Part shown: positions 8,746 through 17,825 of the stretch, piece after piece
Layout: each line of letters begins with the position of its first letter
Numbering within the stretch: position 1 is the stretch's first letter
Source: SG8-41 sp963802355
Lineage (GTDB): Bacteria > Pseudomonadota > Gammaproteobacteria > Burkholderiales > SG8-41
Assembly (NCBI GenBank): GCA_963802355.1
Contig: CAWDIV010000021.1
Span: 62,001-126,000 of the forward strand
Reading direction: 5' to 3'
DNA length: 64,000 nt
The notes under the pieces: model-generated
Told to the model about the DNA's origin: nothing
The model's input: only the letters and a program-made list of their open reading frames with translations
Databases searched by the model: none
Made by a program: the position numbers and the translations under genes

Positions 8746-9912
8746 TCACTTCTGCTCGATATGCAAGAAGCGCCGGTCGAGGTCCGTTATGCCGCGCGCG
8801 CCCAGCAACGCCATCACACGGTCGATTTCCTCGCGGAATATGGCGATCGCACGGGCTGCCCCCGCCTCGCCACCTGCGGCGACACCATACAAGGGGGCAC
8901 GGCCGATGAGCACGGCACTGGCTCCTAGGGCTAGCGCCTTTACCACGTCTGCGCCGCGCCTGAAGCCGCTGTCCACCATGACGGTGAGCCGTTTGCCCGC
9001 CGCAGCCAGGATTTCCGGCAGCATATCGATCGGCGCCATGGAGCTGTCCAGATTGCGGCCGCCATGGTTCGAAACGATTACCGCGTCGGCGCCGCTGTCA
9101 GCGGCCAGGACGGCGTCTTGCGGATGCAGTATCCCCTTGACCATCAGTACCCCCGGCCACAGCCTGCGCAGCACCCGCACGTCGTTCCAATTCAGGCTGT
9201 CGTTCTTCAGGATGGATTTCTTGAGCGTGCGCGCCATCAAGCCGTCCATGATCTCGGGCGGGTAGTTCTCAAAGCGCGGCATGCCGTTCGTCAGCAACTG
9301 GCGCAGGAAAACCTGCGCGAGCCAGCGCGGGCGGCTCAGCACGTCGGTGACGTTGCGGGCGTTGAAATGGATCGGGATCTCGAACCCGTTGCGGCGGTTG
9401 TACTCCCGGTTGCCGGGTACGGCGCCGTCCACCGTTACCATGAGCGCCTCGCACCCAATCGCCTTCGCGCGTTCCACGATCTTGTGTGAGAGCGCGCGCT
9501 CCGACCACATGTAGAGTTGAAACCACAGCCGCCCGCCGGCCCGCTCGGCGATCGCCTCCATCGAGGTCATCGAATTGGTCGCGACGGTAAACGGGATCCC
9601 CGCGGCGGCGGCGGCCCGCGCCACGCCGATCTCGCCGTCGTGCGCGAGCAGGCCCGCCGTCCCCGTAGGTCCGACGACGATCGGCATCGGTTGCTTGCGT
9701 CCGAACAGCGTGATCTCCTGACTGCGCCCGGATACGTTCACCAGAGTGCGCGGCTTCAGCCCGATGCGCGCGAGCGCGCTGCGATTGTTATGGAGCGCTA
9801 CTTCGTCCTCAGTGCCGCGATCCACGAATTCGAACACACCCTTCGGCAACCTTCGCCGCGCCATTTCCCGCAGGTCGGCGATGTTGTACGCACCCAGCGT
9901 TTTATCCGTCAT
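8746..9912 (-). CDS. FMN-dependent alpha-hydroxy-acid dehydrogenase/oxidase
   Basis: The 388-residue protein covers the whole family fold. Visible are the N-terminal Tyr region (LGAYNIADLREMARRRLPKG), the FMN-binding PMPIVVGPTGTAGLLAHDGE, QLYMW and the catalytic SNHGGRNLDSS containing the active His and substrate-binding Arg, followed by VDSGFRRGADVVKALALGA that binds the FMN phosphate. Members include L-lactate dehydrogenase LldD, glycolate oxidase and mandelate dehydrogenase; the sequence does not decide between them. No membrane segment is obvious beyond the variable loop. Electrons would go to quinone or oxygen. The gene is alone on its strand, flanked by a repeat array. Confidence 0.92.
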   Translation of the reverse strand: MTDKTLGAYNIADLREMARRRLPKGVFEFVDRGTEDEVALHNNRSALARIGLKPRTLVNVSGRSQEITLFGRKQPMPIVVGPTGTAGLLAHDGEIGVARAAAAAGIPFTVATNSMTSMEAIAERAGGRLWFQLYMWSERALSHKIVERAKAIGCEALMVTVDGAVPGNREYNRRNGFEIPIHFNARNVTDVLSRPRWLAQVFLRQLLTNGMPRFENYPPEIMDGLMARTLKKSILKNDSLNWNDVRVLRRLWPGVLMVKGILHPQDAVLAADSGADAVIVSNHGGRNLDSSMAPIDMLPEILAAAGKRLTVMVDSGFRRGADVVKALALGASAVLIGRAPLYGVAAGGEAGAARAIAIFREEIDRVMALLGARGITDLDRRFLHIEQK

Positions 9913-10168
9913 ATGGCCCCCCTACCGGCAATGATGTCAGAGTTGGCGCATGCCGATCAAACATAGCGGTGCGAGGACGCGCCCGTAAATCATCTAAGTT
10001 GTCCCGCCGATCGTCTTACCCGCGCGTAGTGCGGTCGCTACACTGTCTTTCGAGACACCTACAAGAAAATCACAGTTCGCGTGATGGTGCGTCCGATCGT
10101 AAACGCCTACTCTAAGCGCCGTGATTCAAGGTGTTGATTCATTTTTTCAAACATACCGAGGAGCCCTC

Positions 10169-10390
10169 ATGAGCCAGGACATGCCGGATTTTTCGAATGT
10201 GCAAGGCGGCTCGAGTTCGACTGCGACGAAGATCTACGTAGTGGTTTCCGGCGACAGTCTCTCGAAGATCGCCAAGCGCGAGTATGGCAACGCCAGCGAG
10301 TGGAAGCGAATCTACGAAGCTAACCGGGACATCCTCAAAGATCCGGACAAAATCTATCCCGGCCAGAAGCTAAAGATCCCGCCGCTTTAG
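10169..10390 (+). CDS. Small LysM-domain protein
   Basis: Start at 10169 is preceded by GAGGAG; the longer frame from 10121 lacks a binding site. The 73-residue product is a short linker followed by one LysM domain (IYVVVSGDSLSKIAKREYGN ... IYPGQKLKIPP). No signal peptide is visible, as in the YgaU/LysM family of small stress-related proteins whose LysM is cytoplasmic or periplasmic without a classical leader. First of a plus-strand series of small envelope or stress genes. Confidence 0.85.
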   Translation: MSQDMPDFSNVQGGSSSTATKIYVVVSGDSLSKIAKREYGNASEWKRIYEANRDILKDPDKIYPGQKLKIPPL

Positions 10391-10415
10391 CGCGAGGACC
10401 TCTCCAACTCAAACG

Positions 10416-10907
10416 ATGGATAGAATGCCAATGCAAAACAAATACGTACTCGGTATGCTCGCCGCGCTGGTCCTGGCGCTCAATGCCTGCGGCAAGAAGG
10501 AAGAGGCTCCGAAACCCGCACCGGTCCCGCCGCCGACATCGGCACCCGCGCCAGTTCCGCCATCTCCAACGGCAGGTGTCACGGTTGCTACGATCACTTT
10601 GGGCAACGCAATCGGTACCGACAGGAAGGTTACACAAACTTCCGACACCTTTGGCAGGAAAGATACGATCTACGCTTCTGTCGCTACGACCGGCGCCGGT
10701 ACCGCGACGCTAAAAGCGAAGTGGACGTACCGAAAGAACGATCAGCAAGCCTTAGTGATGGAAGATACGCAGACGATCCAGCCGACGGGTCCTGCCACCA
10801 GCGAATTCCACGTCAGCAAGCCGGATGGATGGCCGGTAGGCGACTACCAAGTGGAGATACTGATGGACGACAAGCCGGCCGGCACCAAGACCTTTTCCGT
10901 AAAGTAA
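10416..10907 (+). CDS. Proline-rich exported lipoprotein of unknown function
   Basis: The N-terminus (MLAALVLALNACGKKEE) is a lipoprotein signal with Cys near residue 25. It is followed by a Pro/Ala-rich linker of about 30 residues and a beta-rich domain of about 110 residues ending in KPAGTKTFSV. The domain layout (ASVATTG...LKAKWTYRK...PDGWPVGDYQVEILMD) resembles small immunoglobulin-like domains found in bacterial lipoproteins. Start uncertain among ATGs at 10416, 10425 and 10431. It sits 25 nt after the LysM gene and 27 nt before the YqjD-like gene. Confidence 0.75.
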   Translation: MDRMPMQNKYVLGMLAALVLALNACGKKEEAPKPAPVPPPTSAPAPVPPSPTAGVTVATITLGNAIGTDRKVTQTSDTFGRKDTIYASVATTGAGTATLKAKWTYRKNDQQALVMEDTQTIQPTGPATSEFHVSKPDGWPVGDYQVEILMDDKPAGTKTFSVK

Positions 10908-10934
10908 TCTTTGTTTAAACCAAAGGAGAATCAC

Positions 10935-11303
10935 ATGGAAACCACCGCACACGACACACCTTCGACTTCTGGATTTTCGAGCAATACCGAAGCCACTTTA
11001 GGCAAGGCATCCTCGAGCGCCCACGCCGCTGTCGATTCGATTGCCGGGGCAGCAGACGAGGCGGCACGCAAGGCGAGACCCGCGATCGACCGGGCCGCGG
11101 CCATCGCTCATCAGGCCGTGGACAAGGCCGCCGGCGCTGCCGGACCGGCAGCCGACTGGGTGACCGCGCAAGGCGAAAGTCTAACCGCGACACAGAAAAA
11201 ACTGATTGCGGATACGTGCAGTTACGTTTCGGCTAACCCTCTGAAGTCTCTTGGGTTTGCCGTGCTTGCGGGATTTCTGTTGAGCCGCATCATCCTGAAA
11301 TAA
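10935..11303 (+). CDS. YqjD/ElaB-like (DUF883) membrane-anchored protein
   Basis: Start at 10935 follows AAAGGAG. The 122-residue product has an Ala-rich amphipathic helical body (repeated AAD/HQAVDKAAG heptads) and a C-terminal glycine-containing hydrophobic helix (SLGFAVLAGFLLSRIIL), the hallmark of YqjD/ElaB/YgaM proteins. In E. coli these anchor ribosomes at the membrane in stationary phase. The next two genes encode the YqjE-like partner and a third small protein, matching the yqjD-yqjE-yqjK arrangement. Confidence 0.85.
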   Translation: METTAHDTPSTSGFSSNTEATLGKASSSAHAAVDSIAGAADEAARKARPAIDRAAAIAHQAVDKAAGAAGPAADWVTAQGESLTATQKKLIADTCSYVSANPLKSLGFAVLAGFLLSRIILK

Positions 11304-11380
11304 TGTTGTTCGCGATTCGCAACGCGTGGCACCTCCATTGTCTCTCTAGCGCGGTGCCTCCGGGGGGCGGTGGGGCGGCC

Positions 11381-11803
11381 ATGCATGACGCCCAGGCGGA
11401 AAGTGGTGAAGGCCGCGCAGAGGCGCGCGTGCCGACGCCCGGCGTGCTCGACGAGTTGTCGCACCTGCTTGCGTCGGCACGCGCCGTGCTTTCGAATTTC
11501 CTCGAACTGATGTCGTTGGAGGCCCGTCGCGCCGGCCTGGCGCTTATGTGGATGGTTGCATGGGGGTTCATCGCGGCTATTTGCCTTGCAGCGGCATGGC
11601 TGGGTTTGATGGCCGCGCTTGCGATGTGGGCTGTTTCACTCGGTGTGCCCCCGATAGTCGCGGTGATCGCGGTCGCAGTGATGAATTGCGTTGCCGGCGC
11701 CGTTCTGATTTACCTGTGCATCGGCATGAGCCGCCACCTGCTTTTCTCCGCAACCCAACGGCAGGTAGCGGGTAAATCCCCCGTCAAGCCACCCGTGCCA
11801 TGA
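11381..11803 (+). CDS. YqjE/holin-superfamily III membrane protein
   Basis: Start at 11381 lies after a GGTGGGGCGG stretch; an upstream ATG at 11303 overlaps the previous stop. The 140-residue protein has two transmembrane helices (GLALMWMVAWGFIAAICLAA and the segment around PPIVAVIAVAVMNCVAGAVL) after a helical N-terminus with LLASARAVLSNFLELMSLEA. This is typical of the YqjE family, which is grouped with phage holins by fold only; nothing phage-like is nearby. It overlaps the next gene by ATGA. Confidence 0.8.
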   Translation: MHDAQAESGEGRAEARVPTPGVLDELSHLLASARAVLSNFLELMSLEARRAGLALMWMVAWGFIAAICLAAAWLGLMAALAMWAVSLGVPPIVAVIAVAVMNCVAGAVLIYLCIGMSRHLLFSATQRQVAGKSPVKPPVP

Positions 11804-12165
11804 CGCGAGCGCCCACTCTGGATGCGATCTATGCGGCTGAACTCAGGGTTGCGCAATCCAAGCAAGCCACCCTGGACAGCTTGCGAAGCGTGCGAGTTGC
11901 GTTCCGTGCGACCCTCGCACGGCCATCTACGTTGGCCCTGGTTGTGGGGGCGGGAGGCCTATTAGGCATGTGGCTCGCACGCCGGCCGCAAGCTACAGCC
12001 AGATCCGATGCCGGGGGCGGTGCGACGAGTGCCTCCACTATAGGTCTCGTGCTCGCATTTATCGGTCGTTACATGATGCGGCGTTTACCTTTTATTCTTC
12101 GGGAAGTCTGGGCGGCGCAGCCGAAACGCGCGACTCGAGTCTGCCCCGATATGTCGAAATTGTAG
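11800..12165 (+). CDS. Small membrane protein in the yqjD-yqjE operon (YqjK position)
   Basis: A 121-residue product whose ATG overlaps the preceding stop codon. An Arg/Ala-rich helical N-terminus is followed by a hydrophobic segment (TLALVVGAGGLLGMWLARR) and a second one (TIGLVLAFIGRYMMRR). It is in the place occupied by YqjK in enterobacteria, but I cannot confirm homology from sequence alone. Confidence 0.65.
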   Translation: MTRAPTLDAIYAAELRVAQSKQATLDSLRSVRVAFRATLARPSTLALVVGAGGLLGMWLARRPQATARSDAGGGATSASTIGLVLAFIGRYMMRRLPFILREVWAAQPKRATRVCPDMSKL

Positions 12166-12307
12166 GCATACGCTGTTCCGCGACCGGTGGGCGCCATTGA
12201 GAACGCAGGCCAGTTCAGGCTTGACGCAGGTTGCTAGTGCAACAAACCGCTTGCGGCCAATGCCTCAGCATTCAACGTCAAGGTCATCACCAACGCCTGA
12301 ATCACGC

Positions 12308-13915
12308 ATGCCTCTAGCAAGCCCACTCCAGAGCATCTTCGAGGAGGGCCGCAATTGCCGGCGCGTTGCTGATGCGGATAGGGTCGCGTTCGTCGTCGAC
12401 GGCGACGATTATTTCAAGATGTTCATGGCCGCCGCCGAGCGCGCGCGGCAATCGATCATCGTCGTCGCATGGGACTTCAACAGCAATTGCCGCCTCGACA
12501 CAGAATGTGACAACAAGGATCCGCGCGCGAAGCTCGGGGAATATCTAAACTATCTGGCGCGCCGGCGGCGCGGCCTGCACATTCACGTCCTGGACTGGGA
12601 CTTCCCGATGATCTACGCCAAGGATCGGGAGGCGCCCGTGAAGGTGCGGCTGGGATGGGGTTGGAAACCGCATCGCCGCGTGCATCTCGAGTTCGACAAC
12701 ACGCATCCGCCTGGAGGGTCGCATCATCAGAAAATCGTCGTCATCGACGATGCGATCGCGTTCTGTGGCGGGCTCGACCTTACCTGCCAGCGCTGGGACA
12801 CCTCCGCCCATACGCCATGCGATCCCCACCGGGTCGTGGCCGACCAGCCTTATCCGCCGTTCCACGATCTGATGATCGCGGTCGACGGCGAAGCGGCGCG
12901 AGAGCTCAGCCGCATCGCGCGCGAGCGCTGGCGGGCGTCGACCGGAAAGGAGATACCTCCTGTCCACTCTGGGGAGGATCCGTGGCCGCCCGATCTCGAG
13001 CCGTCACTTACCAAGCTGCCGGTGGCCATCGCCGTCACCGCTCCGGAATCGGAGCCACATAAGGGAACGCGCGAAGTCGAAGCGCTCTACCTCGACATGA
13101 TCGCGCGCGCAAAGCGCTATATCTATATCGAGAACCAGTACTTTACGGCGCACACGATCGGCGAGGCCCTTGCGGCGCGCCTCCGGGAACGGGGAGGTCC
13201 CGAGATCGTGGTAGTCACCCGGCTGCTGAGTCACGGCTGGCTGGAGGAGTACACGATGGGCGTGCTGAGAAGCAAGATGGTCGAGCGCCTCCGCGAGGCG
13301 GACGCCGACCGGCGCTTCAACGTCTACTACCCCGAGATGCCCGGCCTGCCGGAGGGCACGTGCATCGATGTGCACTCGAAGATGATGGCTGTGGACGATG
13401 AATGGTTGCGCATCGGCTCCGCGAACATCAATAACCGCTCCATGGGCGTCGATACCGAATGCGATCTCGCAATCGAAGCCGGCGGGCGCGCCGAAATCGC
13501 CAGCGCCATCCGCAAGTTTCGCGACCGGCTCCTTTCCGAGCACCTCGGCGTCACGCAAGAGGAGATAGAGCGGGAGACGGCAGCGCAAGACTCGATCGCC
13601 GGCGCAATCGAGACGCTCCGGCGACCGGGGCGGACGTTGAAGCGCCTGGAAGTCGAACATTACTCCGACGTCACGCTCAGCGTTGCCGAGATGACCGACC
13701 CGGAGCAAGCGGTCGGGCTGGACAAGCTGAAGGCGCTGTTCTCGTTCGGCGCCGAATTTCATTCCGTACCGCGACCGATTCGCAAAGTGCTGCCCTTCGC
13801 CCTGCTGGCTGGATCGCTTGTCCTGCTGTGGCGCTTCACCCCCCTACGCGACGGACTGCGCATCGGCCGGCCGGAATCCTTGGCAGCACGGCTGTGGAAA
13901 AAACTGCGCGGTTAG
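12308..13915 (+). CDS. Phospholipase D/cardiolipin synthase-like protein with C-terminal membrane anchor
   Basis: About 535 residues from the ATG at 12308; the frame is open from a TTG at 12197, and the start is uncertain because no strong ribosome-binding site is seen. Both HKD motifs are present: HHQKIVVIDDAIAFCGG in the first half and VHSKMMAVDDEWLRIGSANIN in the second, each with the trailing GG or SxN. The tail carries a hydrophobic helix (VLPFALLAGSLVLLW). HKD proteins of this length hydrolyse or transfer phosphatidyl groups. The order small stress proteins-PLD suggests an envelope maintenance role, but that is inference. Confidence 0.85.
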   Translation: MPLASPLQSIFEEGRNCRRVADADRVAFVVDGDDYFKMFMAAAERARQSIIVVAWDFNSNCRLDTECDNKDPRAKLGEYLNYLARRRRGLHIHVLDWDFPMIYAKDREAPVKVRLGWGWKPHRRVHLEFDNTHPPGGSHHQKIVVIDDAIAFCGGLDLTCQRWDTSAHTPCDPHRVVADQPYPPFHDLMIAVDGEAARELSRIARERWRASTGKEIPPVHSGEDPWPPDLEPSLTKLPVAIAVTAPESEPHKGTREVEALYLDMIARAKRYIYIENQYFTAHTIGEALAARLRERGGPEIVVVTRLLSHGWLEEYTMGVLRSKMVERLREADADRRFNVYYPEMPGLPEGTCIDVHSKMMAVDDEWLRIGSANINNRSMGVDTECDLAIEAGGRAEIASAIRKFRDRLLSEHLGVTQEEIERETAAQDSIAGAIETLRRPGRTLKRLEVEHYSDVTLSVAEMTDPEQAVGLDKLKALFSFGAEFHSVPRPIRKVLPFALLAGSLVLLWRFTPLRDGLRIGRPESLAARLWKKLRG

Positions 13916-13980
13916 AACTTCAACGACGCGCAGCATGCGGCTCTAGGCCCAGGCATAGGGCGGGTAGCGGGTATACTTGA

Positions 13981-15480
13981 ATGATGAGACACCGCATCGA
14001 TCCAGAGGGCGAGCGGCTTCCGGTCAAGCTCGACACCACTTCCAACGGCGAATTCGCGCCCGTCGCACTCTCTCCGGCCAACCTCGCCGCCAACCGCCTC
14101 GCGCATGAGACGGCGACCCGCAACGCGAAGCGCCTGGGCGTCGGCCGCCGCGATTTCCTCCTGAGCGCGTGCGGCGCGGCGAGCACGCTGCTCGCATTCA
14201 ACGCGGCCAACGCGGCAGCAGGCAAGCGCGGCGGCTGGTTCGACATTGAAGCCGAAGCGGCCGTCGATTCGCAACTCGCCGCCGCGAGGCTGGGCCGCAA
14301 GGGATTCATCTTCGACGTGCAAGGCCACTTCGTCGACCCCACCGGCGCGTGGGTCAAGACGGCGTCGCCGAACGCGTTCAAGTGGTCGCCCAAGGCGGGC
14401 TGCGGGCTCTCCAACCAGCCGGGCGAGCGCAGTTATTTGAACTGCCTCGGGCCCGACGAATTCGTGAAGGATGTATTCCTCGACAGCGACACCGACCTGA
14501 TGGTGCTCTCCTTCGTGCCCTCCACGCGCGAAGCCGAGCCTCTCACCATACAGACGGCCGACGCCGTGCGCCGGATCGTGGACCGCATGGAGGGCACGCA
14601 CCGCCTGCTGCTCCATGGCCGCGTCAACCCGAACCAGGCCGGAGATCTGGAAGGGATGGACGAGCTGAAGGAGCGCTGGGGCGTTTCTGCCTGGAAGACC
14701 TATACCCAGTTCGGTCCCGGCGGCAAAGGCTACTTCCTGTCAGATGACGTAGGGACGCGCTTCATCGAGAAGGCGCGGGCGCTCGGCGTCAAGGTGATCT
14801 GCGTGCACAAGGGCCTGCCGTTCGGCAAACAGTCCTACGAGCACAGCCAGTGCAGCGACGTCGGTGTCGTCGCGAAGCGCTTCCCCGACGTCGCCTTTCT
14901 CATTTACCACTCGGGATTCGTCACCGGCCATCCCGAGCGCCCATTCGAGGAAGCGGCCGCTCGCAGCCGGGCCGGCCGCGGGGCGGACGACGGTATCGAT
15001 ACCCTGATCCGGTCGCTCGTCGAAAACGAGGTCAAGCCGGGGAGCAATGTCTACGCGGAGCTGGGCAGCACGTGGCGCTTCCTCATGCGTGATCCCGACA
15101 GCGCCGCGCACGCCTTGGGCAAGCTTCTCAGGTATTGCGGCGAGGACAATGTGCTCTGGGGCACCGACTCGATTTGGTACGGCTCGCCCCAGGACCAGAT
15201 TCAGGCGTTTCGCACGTTCCAGATCTCACCCGAGCTGCGCGCGAGGCACGGTTATCCGGAAATCACCCCGGCGCTGCGGGCCAAGATCTTCGGGTTGAAC
15301 GCCACGAAGGTGTACCCGGTGAGCGCTGAGCTGATGCGCAAGCTGGCGTACGACGACCGCATTGCCCGCGAGCGTCTCGAGTACCGCGAGCATCCCGAGC
15401 CACATTACCTCACCTACGGGCCCAGGACGCGGCGGGAATTCCTCAACTTACTGCGCTGGAACGGCGGGCCGGGCGCCTAG
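13981..15480 (+). CDS. Tat-exported amidohydrolase (amidohydro-rel / Amidohydro_2 type)
   Basis: The 499-residue protein begins with a long N-region and a twin-arginine signal (GRRDFLLSACGAASTLLAF) ending near residue 80. The TIM-barrel metal site is recognisable: DVQGHFV replaces the usual DxH-x(n) start, then HGRVNPNQ, VICVHKGLPFG, LIYHSGF and WGTDSIWYG with the catalytic Asp. Members hydrolyse or decarboxylate carboxylic acids; the substrate is not evident. Unusually long leader for a Tat substrate (RR near residue 56), so a later start is possible, although no better ATG exists before the RR motif. The stop is 18 nt from the end of the convergent CmcJ-like gene. Confidence 0.85.
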   Translation: MMRHRIDPEGERLPVKLDTTSNGEFAPVALSPANLAANRLAHETATRNAKRLGVGRRDFLLSACGAASTLLAFNAANAAAGKRGGWFDIEAEAAVDSQLAAARLGRKGFIFDVQGHFVDPTGAWVKTASPNAFKWSPKAGCGLSNQPGERSYLNCLGPDEFVKDVFLDSDTDLMVLSFVPSTREAEPLTIQTADAVRRIVDRMEGTHRLLLHGRVNPNQAGDLEGMDELKERWGVSAWKTYTQFGPGGKGYFLSDDVGTRFIEKARALGVKVICVHKGLPFGKQSYEHSQCSDVGVVAKRFPDVAFLIYHSGFVTGHPERPFEEAAARSRAGRGADDGIDTLIRSLVENEVKPGSNVYAELGSTWRFLMRDPDSAAHALGKLLRYCGEDNVLWGTDSIWYGSPQDQIQAFRTFQISPELRARHGYPEITPALRAKIFGLNATKVYPVSAELMRKLAYDDRIARERLEYREHPEPHYLTYGPRTRREFLNLLRWNGGPGA

Positions 15481-15498
15481 GGCGTTCCCCGCCGCTAC

Positions 15499-16335
15499 TC
15501 AGTGCGCAAAAAACGCCAGCGCGCGCGCCTCGATGCTCTGCCGCGGCGGCGCACCCGGCGGCGAGCCGGGATCCTCGAACGACGTGTGCGGCGTGAAGCG
15601 CGCACGCCCGTCCTTTGCCGAATCGAATACCTTGAACACCAGCGCTTCATCGCGCCGCATCTGCGGAAAGTAAACCCAGCGGTGCGCCGGGTTGTAGCGC
15701 AGGCGGTAGGTCTGGCCGACGCGGTTGGGATAGCGGCGCTCGGCAACCATCAAGTCCTCGGGAGCGACGCTCGCCGCATCGGCGAGCGCCAGCGGATTGG
15801 CCTGTATCGGCTGGTTGATGGCGCGCCACACCTGGATGATTGCGAAGCGGTGCTCGAGCAGCGCCTCCGCCTCATCCGGCAGAAGATCCCGCACGCGTTG
15901 CGGCCCTGACCATTCGGTGTAGTCGTTGTGCGCCGACAACACCGGCTCGCGGATCAGCCGCGCTTCCCGCTCCGACTCGTCTCCCGAGCGCAGCGTATGG
16001 TCGAATAACACTACCCGCTCGGCGCCTGAAGCCGACTTGATCAACCGCTCTACTTCCGGGTAGTACACCGACTCCAGTTGCTGCCGATCGAAGAAATCCT
16101 TGACCGCCGTCTTGTGCTCGACGAAAACGAACCCGTTACGGTCGAGCGAGAACCCGTCTGCAACCGAGCGCCCGTTGCGGATGATCATCGGACGCGAGTC
16201 CACGGTGCCGTTCTTGCGGCGGCGTATATTGTTCGGGCCGAAAGTCTCGTTCACGAGCTTCTCGCCCGTATCGACCGTATAGGGAATCTCGGCGGTTACA
16301 GTTTCGCGAACGGCGGGACTCTGGACTGATTGCAT
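15499..16335 (-). CDS. CmcJ/AsaB-like hydroxylase/desaturase family protein
   Basis: A 278-residue protein starting after AAAGGAG. Family features are the LSAHNDYTEWSGPQRVRDLL segment, VWRAINQPIQANPLALADA and the C-terminal RFTPHTSFEDPGSPPGAPPR, which is the conserved Arg-x-x-His-Thr-Ser-x-x-Asp-Pro block. The family contains CmcJ (cephamycin 7-alpha position) and fungal AsaB-like proteins, thought to be iron/2-oxoglutarate-type or helper proteins of such enzymes. No biosynthetic cluster is around, so the substrate is unknown. Convergent with the amidohydrolase gene. Confidence 0.82.
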   Translation of the reverse strand: MQSVQSPAVRETVTAEIPYTVDTGEKLVNETFGPNNIRRRKNGTVDSRPMIIRNGRSVADGFSLDRNGFVFVEHKTAVKDFFDRQQLESVYYPEVERLIKSASGAERVVLFDHTLRSGDESEREARLIREPVLSAHNDYTEWSGPQRVRDLLPDEAEALLEHRFAIIQVWRAINQPIQANPLALADAASVAPEDLMVAERRYPNRVGQTYRLRYNPAHRWVYFPQMRRDEALVFKVFDSAKDGRARFTPHTSFEDPGSPPGAPPRQSIEARALAFFAH

Positions 16336-16403
16336 GATGGGCGCTCCTTTAGCTTATCTTACCCCGCTTGTCTAACTCCTGCGAAACGCGAGAAACTTGA
16401 GAC

Positions 16404-16775
16404 ATGGTCAAGCACACAGGAGGTTGTCATTGCGGGCGGGTGCGATTTGAGGCGATCGCACCGGCGAGCATCACCGTGTCCGAATGCAATTGCTCGATGT
16501 GCAGCAAGGCAGGCTACCTGCATCTTATCGTCCCGGCTGACCGCTTCAATCTCGTGAGCGGCCGCGACGTCCTCACCACTTACACCTTCAATACGCGGAC
16601 CGCGAAGCACCTGTTCTGCTCGGTGTGCGGCGTCAAGTCGTTCTACGTGCCGCGCTCCCATCCCGACGGCTTCAGCGTGAACGCGCGCTGCCTCGACCCC
16701 GGCACCGTCGAGAGCATGACCGTCCAGCCGTTCAACGGCAGGGAATGGGAAAAGGCAGTTGCAGAAAGACAATGA
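16404..16775 (+). CDS. GFA-family (Mss4-like fold) zinc protein
   Basis: A 123-residue protein with the GFA/CENP-V signature: GGCHCGRVRFE at the N-terminus, CNCSMCSKAGY near residue 31 and CSVCGVKSF near residue 73. These Cys pairs bind two zinc ions. Some relatives form S-hydroxymethylglutathione from formaldehyde, but most family members are uncharacterised, so that function should not be transferred. Divergent from the CmcJ-like gene with a 68-nt spacer. Confidence 0.9.
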   Translation: MVKHTGGCHCGRVRFEAIAPASITVSECNCSMCSKAGYLHLIVPADRFNLVSGRDVLTTYTFNTRTAKHLFCSVCGVKSFYVPRSHPDGFSVNARCLDPGTVESMTVQPFNGREWEKAVAERQ

Positions 16776-16819
16776 TTCATGTCAACAGGCTGGCCGCCTC
16801 ATGAGCTACGGCCAGAATC

Positions 16820-17080
16820 TCAGTCGAGAAAATAGCGATCGCGCAAGGTTGCTTCCCCCTTGTCCGTGATCTTCACCCCATTGGCTTGAAGGCTGGCAAG
16901 TTTGAGCGCCAGCAATTCGTTGTAACCCTTCTGAAAGCCCTGCGGCGCCTCGGGGCCGCCATGATCGGCGCGATGCAAAAATCCCAGGAGCGCCAATCCC
17001 TCTGGGGACAAACTCGGAATCACGGATCCTCGGCAAGAGAGGGCTTGAATGATCCTGGCATTGTTGCCGATCAGTTGCAC
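16820..17080 (-). CDS. Hypothetical small protein, winged-helix-like
   Basis: An 86-residue frame from a GTG. The later part (LSPEGLALLGFLHRADHGGP ... LLALKLASLQANGVKITDKG) looks protein-like: regular alternation, and a KITDKGEATL end typical of winged-helix C-termini. No family recognised. Isolated minus-strand gene between two plus-strand genes; start uncertain. Confidence 0.45.
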   Translation of the reverse strand: MQLIGNNARIIQALSCRGSVIPSLSPEGLALLGFLHRADHGGPEAPQGFQKGYNELLALKLASLQANGVKITDKGEATLRDRYFLD

Positions 17081-17370
17081 TGCGTCTGTGCGTTAGCACG
17101 CATTGCGCAATGCGATAAGTGGCATCCAGATGTCAAGGCGACGGTGCGCCCCTCCCTATACCCAGGCAAGTGCCCCGCGGCCGCGCGTCCATATCGCGCT
17201 ACGCGGTCCGGGTCAGCAGCAGCGCGGCGAGCTGAATCCCGAGAAATTAGGTTCCATTAGCGGACCTAATTTCGATTCCCTCAAATCAATATCCGACTAT
17301 TATGGGCGCACCGATTCCCTTCCTGGTGCGCCGAGCGCGTAAGGAGAATCTCTGTCGGCACTGGTCGGAC

Positions 17371-17520
17371 ATGTCTTCGTGCGACATCATGTGCGCGACC
17401 TGCGGCCATCCCTGCGCGCTTCACGAGTCCTATGCCCCCGGCCCGTGCTTTGAGGAGGGCTGCACCTGCGTGGCGTTTCTGGAGCCGCGAGCGGCAATAC
17501 GACCAACGAGGACGGGATAA
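17371..17520 (+). CDS. Cys-rich small zinc-ribbon-like protein
   Basis: A 49-residue product from ATG 17371 (the frame is open from 17302). It contains CATCGHPCALHES and CFEEGCTCVAF: the spacing Cys-x2-Cys-x3-Cys ... Cys-x4-Cys-x-Cys suggests a zinc-binding knuckle. Similar short CATCGHP-type proteins occur widely in Burkholderiales-like genomes with no known function. Which start is used cannot be decided from the sequence. Confidence 0.6.
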   Translation: MSSCDIMCATCGHPCALHESYAPGPCFEEGCTCVAFLEPRAAIRPTRTG

Positions 17521-17561
17521 AAGCGGAAAGTTGACCGCTAGTTAATTTGAAACAAATCGAG

Positions 17562-17762
17562 ATGACGGCAATGATCGTCTATTCTTGGTGCGTCACGGAT
17601 CGGCACGCTGGTTCCGAAGCTGCCCGGCGCATACCGAAGTGGAAGATGACTGAAGAAGAAGCTGCGAGCTGGGCCGCTAGAGCGGGGGTAGAAGTCGAGA
17701 AAATTGAAGGCTCGGAGGAAATGCTGCGAGCCCCAAGCACACCCGACAAAAAGGCCAGCTAG
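17562..17762 (+). CDS. Hypothetical small protein
   Basis: A 66-residue frame from ATG 17562 (open from a TTG at 17547). It reads as MTAMIVYSWCVTD followed by a Lys/Glu-rich amphipathic part (MTEEEAASWAARAGVEVEKI). Codon use looks coding, but I do not recognise a family. It follows the Cys-rich gene by 41 nt and may be co-transcribed. Confidence 0.5.
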   Translation: MTAMIVYSWCVTDRHAGSEAARRIPKWKMTEEEAASWAARAGVEVEKIEGSEEMLRAPSTPDKKAS

Positions 17763-17825
17763 ATTTCACTCGACACTCATTCCTGGAGATTTCTTCCCCC
17801 AGTCGCCCTCGTCCCTCGCGCTCGG

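Noticed and set aside
11381..11803. Phage holin, hence prophage
   Set aside because: The YqjE family belongs to the holin superfamily by fold but sits in a yqjD-yqjE-type operon; no phage genes are near.
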